Shown piece after piece: positions 17,468 to 26,994 of a DNA stretch of 64,000 bases. The notes under the pieces are model-generated. The model saw only the letters and a program-made list of their open reading frames with translations. It was not told where the DNA came from and ran no database searches. This DNA is from Mesotoga sp. Brook.08.105.5.1. Its GTDB lineage: Bacteria; Thermotogota; Thermotogae; Petrotogales; Kosmotogaceae. The stretch's first letter is position 1; the number at the start of each line of letters is the position of its first letter. The stretch spans positions 1 through 64,000 of the forward strand of contig NZ_AYTW01000012.1 in assembly GCF_002752635.1 (NCBI RefSeq), given 5' to 3'. A program made the translations under genes and the position numbers.

Positions 17468-18511
17468 TTGGAGATAACGGTTGCTGAAGGAAGCGGCATC
17501 GAGCTCCTGTTGTTTTTATTCAGAGTGAATAATCATGAGAAAATGGCCCATAACGATGGTGAGTCATACGAACAGCTTTCGGAGTTGGTCTTCAATGCGC
17601 GACTTTCGATCTCTCGCAAATCTCTTGAGTGGCTCGGAAAGTTCTTCAGCTGGGAGGGGTTCCTGGGTCTCAGGATAGTCCCTTACCTGTTTATGGATGG
17701 TTCGCCCTCTCCTTCAGATCTTGTCGCGATTATCAGAAAGACTTCGCCCGAAAGACTCCTTTCTATGTTTCTTTGCGATGATTTTGAGAGTCCTGGAGAG
17801 CCCACAGATGTTTTCGTGAAATCTCTCGAGGAAGATGAAAGACGTGCTCTTGGGTACGTTTCTTCTATCTCTAATCTTCCTTCCTCAGATAGATACGAAG
17901 CGTTGGAGATGCTTCAACACCAGGCTGAAACTGCTGGGTCTTTCATCGAATTGCTTGAATATGCCAGGAGCAAGCTGGATTCTTTTCGGGGATTTGAGGA
18001 AATCATCCATAGTTCAGCAAATCTCGTCAATGAGAACCTGAATAGTCTCGGAAGCAGCTTCATTCCATTTCTACTGGGTATCGAAACCAAGTCGTTGTCA
18101 GTAGAAAAAATCAGGCTCTACATCTCGGCGTCGCTCGGAGGTTCGGTGATTACAATCGATGTTCCCGAAAGGAATGCGATTATCTCACTTGCAGGCGTCG
18201 ACAGAATAAGCAGGAGGAGTCTTCTGTTTGAGACGGGAAGCGGTGCCAGTCTGGCCGGTGCCATGGCTGAACGGAAATCGCTCGATCTTCTTCATCTTCT
18301 TCTGCAGTCAAGACAAAGTGTCTCCAGTATTCTTGAATTATGCGACCTTCATCCCCATGAGGCGATCGATATCCTTGCGGCACTTTCTAGGCAGGGATTG
18401 GTAATTCCCGAGATTCAAGATAAGAACCTTGTCTTCCGGACAGAAGAAGGAATCGTGGACGACGCTCTTGAAGAAATTCGGAGCCAGATAATCGGAAAAG
18501 CGGGCGAGTAA
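17468..18511 (+). CDS. Unknown protein with possible C-terminal winged helix-turn-helix
   Basis: A 347-residue protein. The N-terminal two thirds are helical with no clear motif. The last 80 residues (LLHLLLQSRQSVSSILELCD, then IDILAALSRQGLVIPE) have the rhythm of an ArsR-like winged helix, which matches a known layout with an N-terminal domain of unknown function and a C-terminal HTH. TTG start at 17468 is supported by TGGAGG 5-9 bases upstream. It sits alone between mosaic B and a convergent hydrolase gene. A regulatory role is plausible but unproven. Confidence 0.65.
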   Translation: MEITVAEGSGIELLLFLFRVNNHEKMAHNDGESYEQLSELVFNARLSISRKSLEWLGKFFSWEGFLGLRIVPYLFMDGSPSPSDLVAIIRKTSPERLLSMFLCDDFESPGEPTDVFVKSLEEDERRALGYVSSISNLPSSDRYEALEMLQHQAETAGSFIELLEYARSKLDSFRGFEEIIHSSANLVNENLNSLGSSFIPFLLGIETKSLSVEKIRLYISASLGGSVITIDVPERNAIISLAGVDRISRRSLLFETGSGASLAGAMAERKSLDLLHLLLQSRQSVSSILELCDLHPHEAIDILAALSRQGLVIPEIQDKNLVFRTEEGIVDDALEEIRSQIIGKAGE

Positions 18512-18519
18512 CGCCCGCT
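18499..18519. terminator. Hairpin between convergent genes
   Basis: AGCGGGCG and CGCCCGCT form an 8-bp stem around AGTAA. It overlaps the stop codon of the unknown protein and reaches the hydrolase stop. The minus-strand side carries a short T run. Confidence 0.6.
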
Positions 18520-19267
18520 ACAAAAGTGTCTTTGCTAGAAATTCAGAGGAAACTGAAAAGAGTTCTTCTATCCAATCAATTCTCTGATACTTGTGATTCG
18601 CTCCCTCAACCGTATGGAGCTTCAATCCTCTGTCAAAGGCATACTTCTTGACAGGAAGATATGGTACTGATTCATCGTCGGATCCGTGAACTATGAGAAG
18701 ATCTCCGTCATAGCTTTTCAATTCTTCCGAAGCGTCGACACTACGACCGTCGTCGAAGAAGATAGATCCGAGTTTCAATCCGAGTACGTCCTTATAATCT
18801 TCGGCAGACTCGAAAGTGTAATCTTTGCGGTTGAAGAACTCCTGGTTCATTATGACGGGAGACCAGAGAAGAAGGGCTTTTATTTCAGGGTGCCTGCCAG
18901 CAAACAGTGAGCCGACCATCCCACCTAAGCTGTAGCCTACGACACCCAGTCTGTCCGAACACCATTCCCGTGACCGGACGAATGAGTAGACCTCTTCCGC
19001 ATCCCTCAGCTCTGTGAGCGGTGACATCTCGCTGAATTCTCCTTCGCTATCTCCTGAGCCCCTGAAGTCGAATCTTACGGTAGCTATCCCCTTCTCGACC
19101 AATCTCCTCGATAATCGAGGGAATTTGAACGTTGACACGATGTGTTCGCCTGTAAATCCGTGAAACATAAGGACCGTAGGAAAGCTTTTCCCTGTTGCTG
19201 GGCACTCTACAATTCCGAATATCCTTTTTCCCTTCTCGCCGAGTGTGAAACTCTCCAAAATAGACAA
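18518..19267 (-). CDS. Alpha/beta hydrolase (esterase-like)
   Basis: A 249-residue serine hydrolase without signal peptide. HGFTGEH near residue 35 contributes the oxyanion hole. The nucleophile elbow is GYSLGG (about 111), with likely acid in VHGSDDESVP and histidine in EGANHKY near the end. The fold resembles acyl esterases and peptidase S9-like hydrolases; the substrate is unknown. TTG start at 19267 has GAGGG upstream and lies 15 bases after the PHP gene, so it is the last gene of that transcript. Confidence 0.85.
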   Translation of the reverse strand: MSILESFTLGEKGKRIFGIVECPATGKSFPTVLMFHGFTGEHIVSTFKFPRLSRRLVEKGIATVRFDFRGSGDSEGEFSEMSPLTELRDAEEVYSFVRSREWCSDRLGVVGYSLGGMVGSLFAGRHPEIKALLLWSPVIMNQEFFNRKDYTFESAEDYKDVLGLKLGSIFFDDGRSVDASEELKSYDGDLLIVHGSDDESVPYLPVKKYAFDRGLKLHTVEGANHKYQRIDWIEELFSVSSEFLAKTLL

Positions 19268-19281
19268 ATCAATCCCTCACT

Positions 19282-21072
19282 TCATCTCAGACCCAGTTTG
19301 AACTCGATGTACCCTTTTGTTCCTTCATCTATTGAGGCCTTTCCAGTCGCCTCGTCCCAAGTAAGTATTACGACTCCGCCGCCGTTCTCGATTTCCAGAT
19401 TTCCTGTACTCGTTCCAGAAACTGACCTGCCGCCATTTTCAAGTTCAACCACCCATGGCAGTTTCTCGAAAAGCAACTTGTAGCTCTCTATAGATGAGTG
19501 AGTGATCTCCTTTTTTGCAAGGACAATGACCAGCAATCCTCCGTTTTCCACGTAATCAACAATGAAATCGATCTGTTTCTCTGAGATCTCCATAAAGTCC
19601 TTCATGAAAGTATCTGAATCAGGCAAGGGAAGAATCAGCACCTGACCGCTGAAAGTAGTTTTCTCCGTCAACTCCCCAATTACCGGTCTCACTTCACCCC
19701 CGAGTTCCAGAAAGAACTGCGTCAAAGGCTTCAATTCAGTCACAAAGTAGTTCTCGTGAGAAGTATCCAGGTGCGTTAAGAAGCTTACGAAATCAACGTT
19801 GATTCTGAATGCAAGTTCACCGTCAACGAAGAAGTCTAGGGCCGCTTCTTCCGTTTCAAGAGTCTCAGTTATTTCCGCACAAGTCATAGAAGAGACTTCA
19901 TAGTCCTTATCCAAAATAGTCTTCTCTCCGCTCTTCACTTCAACGGAAATCAGTTGATCCTCTCGAAGAGAGTTGATGAGGTCGAAGCCGATTTCAAATG
20001 GAAGCCCCTTCACCGGCTTTGGACTGATTGTTCTCGCATTCAGAAGATATTTGTTAGTGCTGCTTTGAAACCAAATTGGCGAAGAGACGATTTCATTCCC
20101 ATCGATTTGGTCGATCTTTACGAAGTACCAGTTGTATGAGAGCGGGTTATCAACGTTCAGTTCTATGATCCACTCATCACCGGAAACGTCAAGTTCAACG
20201 ACTCCATTGTTGCTGTATACTGCGGCCCTTCTTACAGGTTCCCCGAGATCGCTATACTCAACACGCAGAGTTGCCTTATGAATGTCGTACAGAATGTCGC
20301 CCATCTTTGCCCCTTCAGTGACGAATGCTATGTAGGCGTTTCTATCTTCTGTGGCGTAGATGTTTCTTGTCTTGAGAGCTTCGTAAACCTTATCCGTAGT
20401 CAACTCATCAATAATGAACGCAGTTCTTGCGTCATTAACAGTAGCCCACTGCTTTTGATGATTGTCTTGATTGGCAGAGGCTCCCACGTGCCAACCCCGA
20501 TTCAGTGCTCGCTGATATCTCTCGAAATACTCTTCCTTAATCACATTGTTCGAATTGGACCCTGCCCCGTTTCCTACTTCAATAGTGTTTATATAAAGAT
20601 CAACTTCGGGAAAGTATTCGAAATCGAAGAAATCACCGTAATTCCTTCCAGGGTGGCAGAATTGAGCAGTTGCCTGTCTATCCACTATCCACTGATAAAT
20701 ATCGTAAAGGTCTGTAGTGCTTCTATCAATCCATTCCGACGTGTTGTAGATCGTTATATGACCGCGACTTGTCAACGTCCATTCAAAGCCAGATATGGCG
20801 ATGAACTCACCTTCCACGGTGTACTTCTTTGCCATCTCAATAATCCTATCCAGCTTCCACGAACCATCTGGCAATTTGTAGTTTAGATCGTGGTCATGGT
20901 CGGTTATTGCCTGTATGTCAACAACACCGGAATTTCTTGCGTGTTCGAAGGCTTCTTCTGGAGTACCTTGACCGTCAGAATACGAAGTGTGTGCGTGGAT
21001 GTTTCCAAAGAAAACTTGACCAAAGATAAGTGTGGCGGCAACGAGGAAAACAATTACCAGAAACTTCTTCAT
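19282..21072 (-). CDS. Secreted PHP-domain metal-dependent hydrolase
   Basis: A 596-residue protein with a signal peptide (MKKFLVIVFLVAATLIFG) and an N-terminal PHP domain (about residues 20-290): NIHAHTSYSDGQGTPEEA and ITDHDHDLNY supply metal ligands, with ISGFEWT and FCHPGRNYGDFF further on. The remaining 300 residues look like beta-rich accessory domains. Secreted PHP proteins are poorly characterised; phosphoesterase activity is the family expectation. ATG at 21072 follows AGAGGTGAT. The gene lies between the transporter operon terminator and the hydrolase. Confidence 0.85.
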   Translation of the reverse strand: MKKFLVIVFLVAATLIFGQVFFGNIHAHTSYSDGQGTPEEAFEHARNSGVVDIQAITDHDHDLNYKLPDGSWKLDRIIEMAKKYTVEGEFIAISGFEWTLTSRGHITIYNTSEWIDRSTTDLYDIYQWIVDRQATAQFCHPGRNYGDFFDFEYFPEVDLYINTIEVGNGAGSNSNNVIKEEYFERYQRALNRGWHVGASANQDNHQKQWATVNDARTAFIIDELTTDKVYEALKTRNIYATEDRNAYIAFVTEGAKMGDILYDIHKATLRVEYSDLGEPVRRAAVYSNNGVVELDVSGDEWIIELNVDNPLSYNWYFVKIDQIDGNEIVSSPIWFQSSTNKYLLNARTISPKPVKGLPFEIGFDLINSLREDQLISVEVKSGEKTILDKDYEVSSMTCAEITETLETEEAALDFFVDGELAFRINVDFVSFLTHLDTSHENYFVTELKPLTQFFLELGGEVRPVIGELTEKTTFSGQVLILPLPDSDTFMKDFMEISEKQIDFIVDYVENGGLLVIVLAKKEITHSSIESYKLLFEKLPWVVELENGGRSVSGTSTGNLEIENGGGVVILTWDEATGKASIDEGTKGYIEFKLGLR

Positions 21073-21092
21073 AACATCACCTCTAAAAAAGA

Positions 21093-21114
21093 GGGCAGCC
21101 AACGCTGCCCTCAG
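21093..21114 (-). terminator. Terminator after the sugar-binding protein gene
   Basis: GAGGGCAGC and GCTGCCCTC pair perfectly around CAAC. On the minus strand the stem is followed by TTTTTT. It lies between the binding-protein stop and the PHP gene start, so it may reduce read-through into the latter. Confidence 0.9.
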
Positions 21115-21129
21115 CATGTTCACAATGGA

Positions 21130-22380
21130 TCAAAAGTAGTAGTCGTCGAGTACGTACTGAGCTTCTTTATGTAGATTCTTCAGAATTGCATCAACGTCTT
21201 TTGTCGGGTTAGACATTGCATCTTCCCAGGCAGAAGTTATCATTGCATGTACTTCTGGATATGGTCCATACCAAGGTCTCCTAACAGCGCTGTCTCTCAG
21301 CTGTTGATAAGTGAGAGCAAATCTTGGATCGTCTGTCATGATCTTCTGAATCTCCGGAGACTCGAAGGCAGAGATTCTGCTGGTCATGTAACCCGTGGCC
21401 AGTGACCATCTCTTCGTATTCTCAGTAGCAGTGAGGAATTTCAGGAACTCCCAAGCTGCATCCTTCTCTGCCTGAGGTCTTGCGGAGAACATAAAGACAT
21501 TGGCTCCACCGATCGGAACAACTTCCTTAACCTGACCGGGCATCGTAGTTGCACCAAGATCGAACTTTGCGTTCTGTATAAGATAACCGAGACTACCGGT
21601 TGAACGGACTACCATCGCGATTCTTCCAGACAAGTCTAATTCATTTCCGCCGCTAACTCCGAATATGAATATTCCTTCCCTAACTCCCTTCTGGAAGAAA
21701 TTCCATGCCGCTACTGTCTCCGGAGAGTAAATAAGCATTTCTCTTCCGTCTTCCGAGATGATCTGCCCACCGAACTGCCAGATGTATGCTTCGAGAAGCC
21801 AGTCATCGATTCCAAATCTGTAACCGAAGATATTTTCGCCCAACGTCTTTATCTGCTTGGCGGCGGCATAGACTTCGGTCCAGGTCTTTGGAGGATTGTC
21901 TGGATCAAGGCCCGCCTGTCTGAAGAGATCCCTGTTGATGTACATCAACGGGGTGCTGCAGTTCAACGGGAACCCAAGCAATCCCTGTTCATAGGTATTT
22001 GCCTGGATGAATCTCGGCCAGAAATCGTCGAGTGTTGCAGCAAATTCTGGATCTCTTTCGATGAAGTAATTGAGATCCTGGAATGCACCTCCGTCAACAA
22101 ACTGACCTATCCTTGCCTGCTCAATCTGTGCAAGATTTGGAACGTCACCAGCTACCATGGCTGCAAGAAGCTTCTGCATGGTATCCTGGTAATTTCCCGT
22201 GTAAACGGCCTCAACCTCAATCTCTCCCTTATGCAGTTCATTGAACTCCGCTGCAATATCCAGGAGTGTCTGGGAGTATATGCCCGTCTGGGCATACCAC
22301 ATTGTTACCTTCACCGGTGCAGCGAATCCTATCGCAGCAACGGCTACTACTAGAAGTGCGATTAGAAATGTTCTTTTCAC
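21130..22380 (-). CDS. ABC transporter sugar-binding protein
   Basis: A 416-residue extracellular solute-binding protein of family 1 (MalE-like). The signal peptide VKRTFLIALLVVAVAAIGFAA lacks a lipobox cysteine. Typical features are KVTMWYAQTG, GDVPNLAQIEQARIGQF, LGFPLNCSTPLMYINRDLF and WEFLKFLTATENTKRWSLATGYM. The GTG start at 22380 is supported by GGGGAGG upstream; the open frame extends further but into the permease gene. It is the third gene of the leftward transporter operon. The sugar is unknown. Confidence 0.93.
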   Translation of the reverse strand: MKRTFLIALLVVAVAAIGFAAPVKVTMWYAQTGIYSQTLLDIAAEFNELHKGEIEVEAVYTGNYQDTMQKLLAAMVAGDVPNLAQIEQARIGQFVDGGAFQDLNYFIERDPEFAATLDDFWPRFIQANTYEQGLLGFPLNCSTPLMYINRDLFRQAGLDPDNPPKTWTEVYAAAKQIKTLGENIFGYRFGIDDWLLEAYIWQFGGQIISEDGREMLIYSPETVAAWNFFQKGVREGIFIFGVSGGNELDLSGRIAMVVRSTGSLGYLIQNAKFDLGATTMPGQVKEVVPIGGANVFMFSARPQAEKDAAWEFLKFLTATENTKRWSLATGYMTSRISAFESPEIQKIMTDDPRFALTYQQLRDSAVRRPWYGPYPEVHAMITSAWEDAMSNPTKDVDAILKNLHKEAQYVLDDYYF

Positions 22381-22409
22381 AAAAAAAACCTCCCCTTTCA
22401 AAATTTGGG

Positions 22410-23240
22410 TCACTCTTTCAACCCCGAAATACTGATACCTTCCACAAATTGCTTTTGAACAAAGAAGAACATGACTATAATCGGAATTACAGCCGTCGTG
22501 GAGGCCGCCATTCGCAGTGTCCACTGAGTCTCCCAACCGCTAACAAACTGGGAAATACCAACTTGAATCATCTGCTTCTTTGCATCATTAATTACTATCA
22601 ACGGCCACATATATTCATTCCAGTGTGCAAGAAATGTGTATAAAGCCATAGTATAGAGAGCCGGCTTGGATAACGGCAGTATAATCCTCACAAAAATCTT
22701 CATTCTGCTTGCTCCATCTATGATTGCTGCCTCTTCAAGTTCTCTTGGAATACCCATGAAGAATTGACGCAATAGAAATATCCCAAAGGCCGAACTCATA
22801 AACGGAACAATGAGCGCCAGGTACTTATCGATGAAACCGAATTGTTTGACTAACACATAAAGTGGAACCATGGTAACTTCAGGTGGTACCATTAGAGTTC
22901 CGATCAAGATCATGAAAACGATATTGGCTCCTCTGAACTTTATCCTGGCTAGCCCGTAAGCCGCAAGCGAGTTAAAGATCAACTGGAGGAACATTACAGT
23001 AAGAGCTACAAAGAGCGTGTTCCCAATATATCTGGCAAGTGGAATGAGTTCAAAAGCCTTCACAAAATTCCGCAAGTCGAAGATTGTCGGCAGAAAGCTT
23101 GGCGGAATCGAAAAAGCAGCATCTTCTGTTTTGAACGAGGTAACAAGCATCCAGAAGAAAGGAAGATTGATGATTACCGCTACAAAAGCGATCGCTGCGT
23201 AGACAATTAGCCTTATCGGCAGGGCAGGTTTTCTTCTCAT
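22410..23240 (-). CDS. ABC sugar transporter permease, MalG-like
   Basis: A 276-residue inner-membrane permease with about six membrane helices. The EAA loop that docks the ATPase is visible as EELEEAAIIDGASRMKIFVRIILPLSKPAL at about residues 170-200. Start ATG overlaps the stop of the partner permease (ATGA), so the two are coupled. No ATPase is encoded in this operon; a shared MsmX-like ATPase elsewhere is likely. Confidence 0.93.
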   Translation of the reverse strand: MRRKPALPIRLIVYAAIAFVAVIINLPFFWMLVTSFKTEDAAFSIPPSFLPTIFDLRNFVKAFELIPLARYIGNTLFVALTVMFLQLIFNSLAAYGLARIKFRGANIVFMILIGTLMVPPEVTMVPLYVLVKQFGFIDKYLALIVPFMSSAFGIFLLRQFFMGIPRELEEAAIIDGASRMKIFVRIILPLSKPALYTMALYTFLAHWNEYMWPLIVINDAKKQMIQVGISQFVSGWETQWTLRMAASTTAVIPIIVMFFFVQKQFVEGISISGLKE

Positions 23241-24121
23241 TGATAATGCACCCTCCTTTTGCTCAGCCTAAACTGCAACAGGGTGAGTATGATCATCATA
23301 GCAAACATAACAACAGCAATCGCCGATGCGTATCCGAATTTCAGATAACGGAATGCATTCTCATACAGATAATAGGTAATAACCTGTGTGCTCTTCGCCG
23401 GTCCTCCGCTCGTCATAACAGAAACGGAGACGAACACCCTGAACGATGCGATGAACTGCATAATGAAAACGAACAGAGTCGTCGGCGATAAAAGAGGGAG
23501 CGTGATCCTCCTGAATTTGCTCCACGCAGTAGCTCCGTCTATCTCAGCCGCTTCGTAGTAGCTTCTTGGTATAGTCTGCAACCCGGCGAGGAAGAGAACC
23601 ATGTTATAACCTATTCGCTTCCAGACACCGACGATTATCAATGCAAGAAGCGAATAATTCGGATCACTTAACCATTTGATGTTCTTTATACCAAAGAAAG
23701 ACAGGAAATAGTTAATTAACCCGAAATTCGGCTCATACAGCCAACCCCATATTACTGCAGCAGCGGCCATTGAAGTGATAACCGGAATGTAGAAGAGCGT
23801 CCTGAAGATTCCTCTTCCCTTTATCCATTCAATATTGAGAAGAGCTGCCAGTAAGAGCCCAATGATAACCGAAGGAATGACCGTACCAAGAATGTAGATG
23901 CCTGTTACACTCATGGAGTTCCAGAAGTCGGCCGACGAAAAAAGTCTTTCATAGTTCTGAAATCCTACATACCTCATTGGCCTAATCATGTTCCAGCTAA
24001 AGAAAGAGACATAGAAAGCCCACACAAGTGGCAAATAAATGAATATCACCTGAACTACCAACGCTGGTAAGACAGTTGCCCAGCCGGTAAGCGCTTCCCG
24101 AGTTCGGCGCCGCAAATACAT
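23237..24121 (-). CDS. ABC sugar transporter permease, MalF-like
   Basis: A 294-residue inner-membrane permease with six predicted helices and the EAA motif YYEAAEIDGATAWSKFRRI (about residues 200-218). It is the first gene of the operon. I placed the start at the ATG at 24121 because homologues begin close to this basic stretch (YLRRRTREAL). GGGGTG lies directly before it with short spacing, so the exact start is uncertain; the open frame reaches 24175. Confidence 0.9.
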   Translation of the reverse strand: MYLRRRTREALTGWATVLPALVVQVIFIYLPLVWAFYVSFFSWNMIRPMRYVGFQNYERLFSSADFWNSMSVTGIYILGTVIPSVIIGLLLAALLNIEWIKGRGIFRTLFYIPVITSMAAAAVIWGWLYEPNFGLINYFLSFFGIKNIKWLSDPNYSLLALIIVGVWKRIGYNMVLFLAGLQTIPRSYYEAAEIDGATAWSKFRRITLPLLSPTTLFVFIMQFIASFRVFVSVSVMTSGGPAKSTQVITYYLYENAFRYLKFGYASAIAVVMFAMMIILTLLQFRLSKRRVHYQ

Positions 24122-24261
24122 CACCCCACTGTTCCGAATATGAAAGAAACTGCTGCACGAAACTATGACTAACAAACATCAGGGAAAGATCACTCAAAAT
24201 AAAAAAAGCCGCAACCTCATAACTGGCACGACTTTCTCATCATCTCTGTCACGCTGGAATA

Positions 24262-24291
24262 AGTTTAGCATAATAACAAGAGCAAAATCAA
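24262..24291 (-). promoter_or_regulatory. Candidate promoter of the sugar ABC operon
   Basis: On the minus strand: TTGATT (24286-24291), 18 bases, TAAACT (24262-24267). It lies about 140 bases upstream of the first permease. I see no clear operator or riboswitch in the leader. Confidence 0.45.
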
Positions 24292-24296
24292 CTCTT

Positions 24297-24309
24297 CGAT
24301 ATGCATCAC
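24297..24309. repeat. 13-bp direct repeat, left copy
   Basis: CGATATGCATCAC recurs exactly at 24894-24906, near the broken end of the transposase remnant. Confidence 0.5.
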
Positions 24310-24420
24310 AAATAATCTACTTGAAAAGGGTAACGATGCATCAAAAATGAAACTACTCGAAAGGTAAGGATGAAGGGGATAATCTTCGCGAATGCCAAGT
24401 TGAAAGAGGTAGGGGCGAAG

Positions 24421-24936
24421 ATGAAGAGAATAGACATGACTGGATTGATTGAGAAATACTCAGAGAAGTACAGGAAGGCTGGAAAGAAGGAGAAGAGTAG
24501 AATCCTTGACGAATTTACTGAATTAACTGAGTACAACCGGAGCTATGCATCACTAAAACTTAGGAGAGGTTATTCTAAGAAGAACAAGAGAAGCAAGTTC
24601 ACAAAGAGGCGCGGAAGAAAGAAGAAATATGATTTGGAAGTATTGAGAAAACTAGTTGAGATATGGGAGATCCTGGACTTTCCTTGCGGCAAGAGATTCA
24701 AAGCGATTATTGAAGAGGCGATAGAGAATCTGATCAAGAATGGTCATTTGTCTTTGAAGGAAGAAGTTAAGCAGAAGCTTTTGGAAATAAGTTCCTCTAC
24801 AATCGATAGACTTCTTCGAAGTGAAAGGAAGAAGATGGAACTGAAGGGTAGGTCACATACAAAACCCGGTACTCTCTTGAAGAAACACATAAGCGATATG
24901 CATCACCTTCCGGTTCTTATACACCCAAATCCTTAA
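24421..24936 (+). pseudogene. Truncated integrase-type transposase remnant
   Basis: About 171 residues remain. The N-terminal half is lysine/arginine-rich (YSKKNKRSKFTKRRGRKKK) and ends with STIDRLLRSERKKMELKGRS, then HTKPGTLLKKHI. This matches the part of ISNCY-type transposases that precedes the rve-type catalytic core. Homologues continue with IPIRTFADWDE, but here the frame turns to unrelated sequence and stops, so the DDE core is missing. ATG at 24421 has GGGGCG upstream; an ATG at 24370 is also possible. The segment lies between the ABC operon promoter and a diguanylate cyclase gene. Confidence 0.7.
24894..24906. repeat. 13-bp direct repeat, right copy
   Basis: Exact copy of 24297-24309; it coincides with the point where similarity to full-length transposases ends. 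Confidence 0.5.
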
Positions 24937-24958
24937 AGAGGTCTATTGTGAAACACAA

Positions 24959-26884
24959 CTAGATGAGCGAGGTAACTCTGTTCTTGCCGTTCTTCTTTGA
25001 CTCGTAAAGGGCCTTATCCACCCTTCGAAGTAATCTGTCGTAATCGCTCTCGCCATCAAGAAGCGTGGAAACTCCAATGCTTATGCTCAATTTCCCGCAT
25101 TCTTTCGGTTCAAGGGAATTGAGGCCAAAGCGTAGTTTCTCCGCCACTTTCATCGCACCCTCTAGATCCGTATTTGTAACCAATACCAGAAACTCGTCGC
25201 CTCCCCATCTTCCCAGATGGTCGCAACTCCTGATATTTGACTGAACGAAAGAACACATCTCCTTTAGAGCTTCGTCGCCGGCCAGGTGACCGGAGTTATC
25301 GTTAATAGTCTTGAGATTATCGAGATCAAGCATAAGCAAAGAAAGCGGAATTCCATATCTCTTAGATCGATCCGTTTCAGTCTTCAACAGCTCATCGAGT
25401 GAGTATCTATTCATGACACCGGTAAGCATATCAGTAGTTGCAAGTTTCTTGTACTTCTCCTGGCTCTCGCGGAGAGCCTCTTCAATCTGTTTAGTGGGAG
25501 AAATATCAATGTGAGTTCCAAGAATACGGGTGGCCCTTCCGTTCTTGTCTCTCTCTGCAGCTTCTCCCCTATCGTGAACCCAGATCCACTCACCACTCTT
25601 TGAAAGCATCCTGTATTCTATTTCGAAATGATCTGTCTCTCCACTATAGCATTTGTCCATCTCCTCAAGTGAAGGCAGAAGATCTTCAGGATGAACAAGC
25701 TCCTTCCACTTCTGGAAAGCAATAACCGGTTCGCCCGTAGAATAACCCATAATCTGATAGTACCTATCGTTTATGGATAGCTCTCCTTCTTTGATTCTGA
25801 AGTCCCAGAGACCAACATTCCCACCTTTCACAGCAAGCGCAAGCCTCTCCTCACTCTGGCGCAACGCATCTTCGACTCTCTTCCTCTCCGTTATTTCGGT
25901 CAACAAAACGACGCTACCTCTTGTCTTTCCACCTTTGCTGAAGATTGTCGTCTTTCTGGAATCTACTATCTTCTCTCCCACCTCTAGATCGGACTTCGAT
26001 AGATCGGAACCAAGAAAGCTCACAATAGGCTCGATACCTTTGAAAGCGTCACTGAAATGTAGTCCGATGGAGCTTTCACTTTCCACACCAAACATCGAAC
26101 AGGCCATAGGATTTATATCGGCGACTGTTCCTCTATCGTCAGTAATAATCACACCGTCAGGCAGACTTTCGAAAACCGTCTCTTTGGCAACGGGTCGTAT
26201 GTCAAATAACCTGTACCTCATAACACCTAGCGCCATAAACACCCCGGCAAGAGTGAAGGCAATCGGAGTCATGTCGAGATATCCGAAATCGACAAATCCA
26301 AAGAGGTAATTTAGATTCACGAGTACCGGGAAAAAAGTCCCAAGCAGAATCATCTTCAGCTGACCCTTATAAGGCCCTCTCGAAAGAATATATTGCTGAG
26401 CAATTAAGATTATGCTCAAAAGAAGCAGTACATAACTGTAAGAGATTCCGAACCAGAAAAGCGGACCATGGACAAGTCTCTGTACTGGAAAGGATGCACT
26501 GAGATCCAGTTCGCTGACTGAATAATAGAGCCAGTGAACCTCATTCGTCCACATCGATACAAGCACCGCCACCGGGACAGCAAAGAGCAAAGAGATCCTT
26601 CTCCAGGTGAACCACTCTCTTTTGTCGAGAATTGCCATCGAGAAAAGAAAGAGAAAAACCGGCGTGCATACTATTCCAGGATATGAGATCTTGTTGAGAA
26701 GCCTCATTGTTTCCAGGTCATGCCCGAGCAATTCAACTGCATAAAAGAATGCCCACCATGCAATCGAGAACATCAAGAGGCTTAGAATCCCGGCTTCAAG
26801 AATCCCTCTCCGCCTTGAAAACAGTATAGCCATTACAAAGCATACACCCGCTGCAAGAAACGTCAAAAAAGCATAAGTATTCAT
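24959..26884 (-). CDS. Membrane diguanylate cyclase (7TM-PAS-PAS-GGDEF)
   Basis: A 641-residue enzyme expected to make cyclic di-GMP. About seven membrane helices (residues 1-225) resemble the 7TM region found at the N-terminus of some histidine kinases. Two PAS domains follow (about 235-330 and 345-465, with the PAC-like DRGEAAERDKNGRATRILGTHIDIS), then a GGDEF domain (about 485-640). The active motif GGDEF is intact. RSCD sits five residues upstream as a complete inhibitory I-site, so product feedback is likely. ATG at 26884 has GGAG at proper distance; a GTG three codons upstream overlaps that site. Confidence 0.93.
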   Translation of the reverse strand: MNTYAFLTFLAAGVCFVMAILFSRRRGILEAGILSLLMFSIAWWAFFYAVELLGHDLETMRLLNKISYPGIVCTPVFLFLFSMAILDKREWFTWRRISLLFAVPVAVLVSMWTNEVHWLYYSVSELDLSASFPVQRLVHGPLFWFGISYSYVLLLLSIILIAQQYILSRGPYKGQLKMILLGTFFPVLVNLNYLFGFVDFGYLDMTPIAFTLAGVFMALGVMRYRLFDIRPVAKETVFESLPDGVIITDDRGTVADINPMACSMFGVESESSIGLHFSDAFKGIEPIVSFLGSDLSKSDLEVGEKIVDSRKTTIFSKGGKTRGSVVLLTEITERKRVEDALRQSEERLALAVKGGNVGLWDFRIKEGELSINDRYYQIMGYSTGEPVIAFQKWKELVHPEDLLPSLEEMDKCYSGETDHFEIEYRMLSKSGEWIWVHDRGEAAERDKNGRATRILGTHIDISPTKQIEEALRESQEKYKKLATTDMLTGVMNRYSLDELLKTETDRSKRYGIPLSLLMLDLDNLKTINDNSGHLAGDEALKEMCSFVQSNIRSCDHLGRWGGDEFLVLVTNTDLEGAMKVAEKLRFGLNSLEPKECGKLSISIGVSTLLDGESDYDRLLRRVDKALYESKKNGKNRVTSLI

Positions 26885-26994
26885 TTCAAACACTCCATTG
26901 TGATCTCATATTGTAATTATATACTTTGCCCCTATTCATAAGCCACAGATCAGCTTCCTTGCACTTTGTGAATACTCAGTTGCAAGTTCCATGA

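Noticed and set aside
24122-24260. Riboswitch in the sugar ABC operon leader
   Set aside because: The leader is about 140 bases, but I see no conserved aptamer elements and only weak pairing before its T-run.
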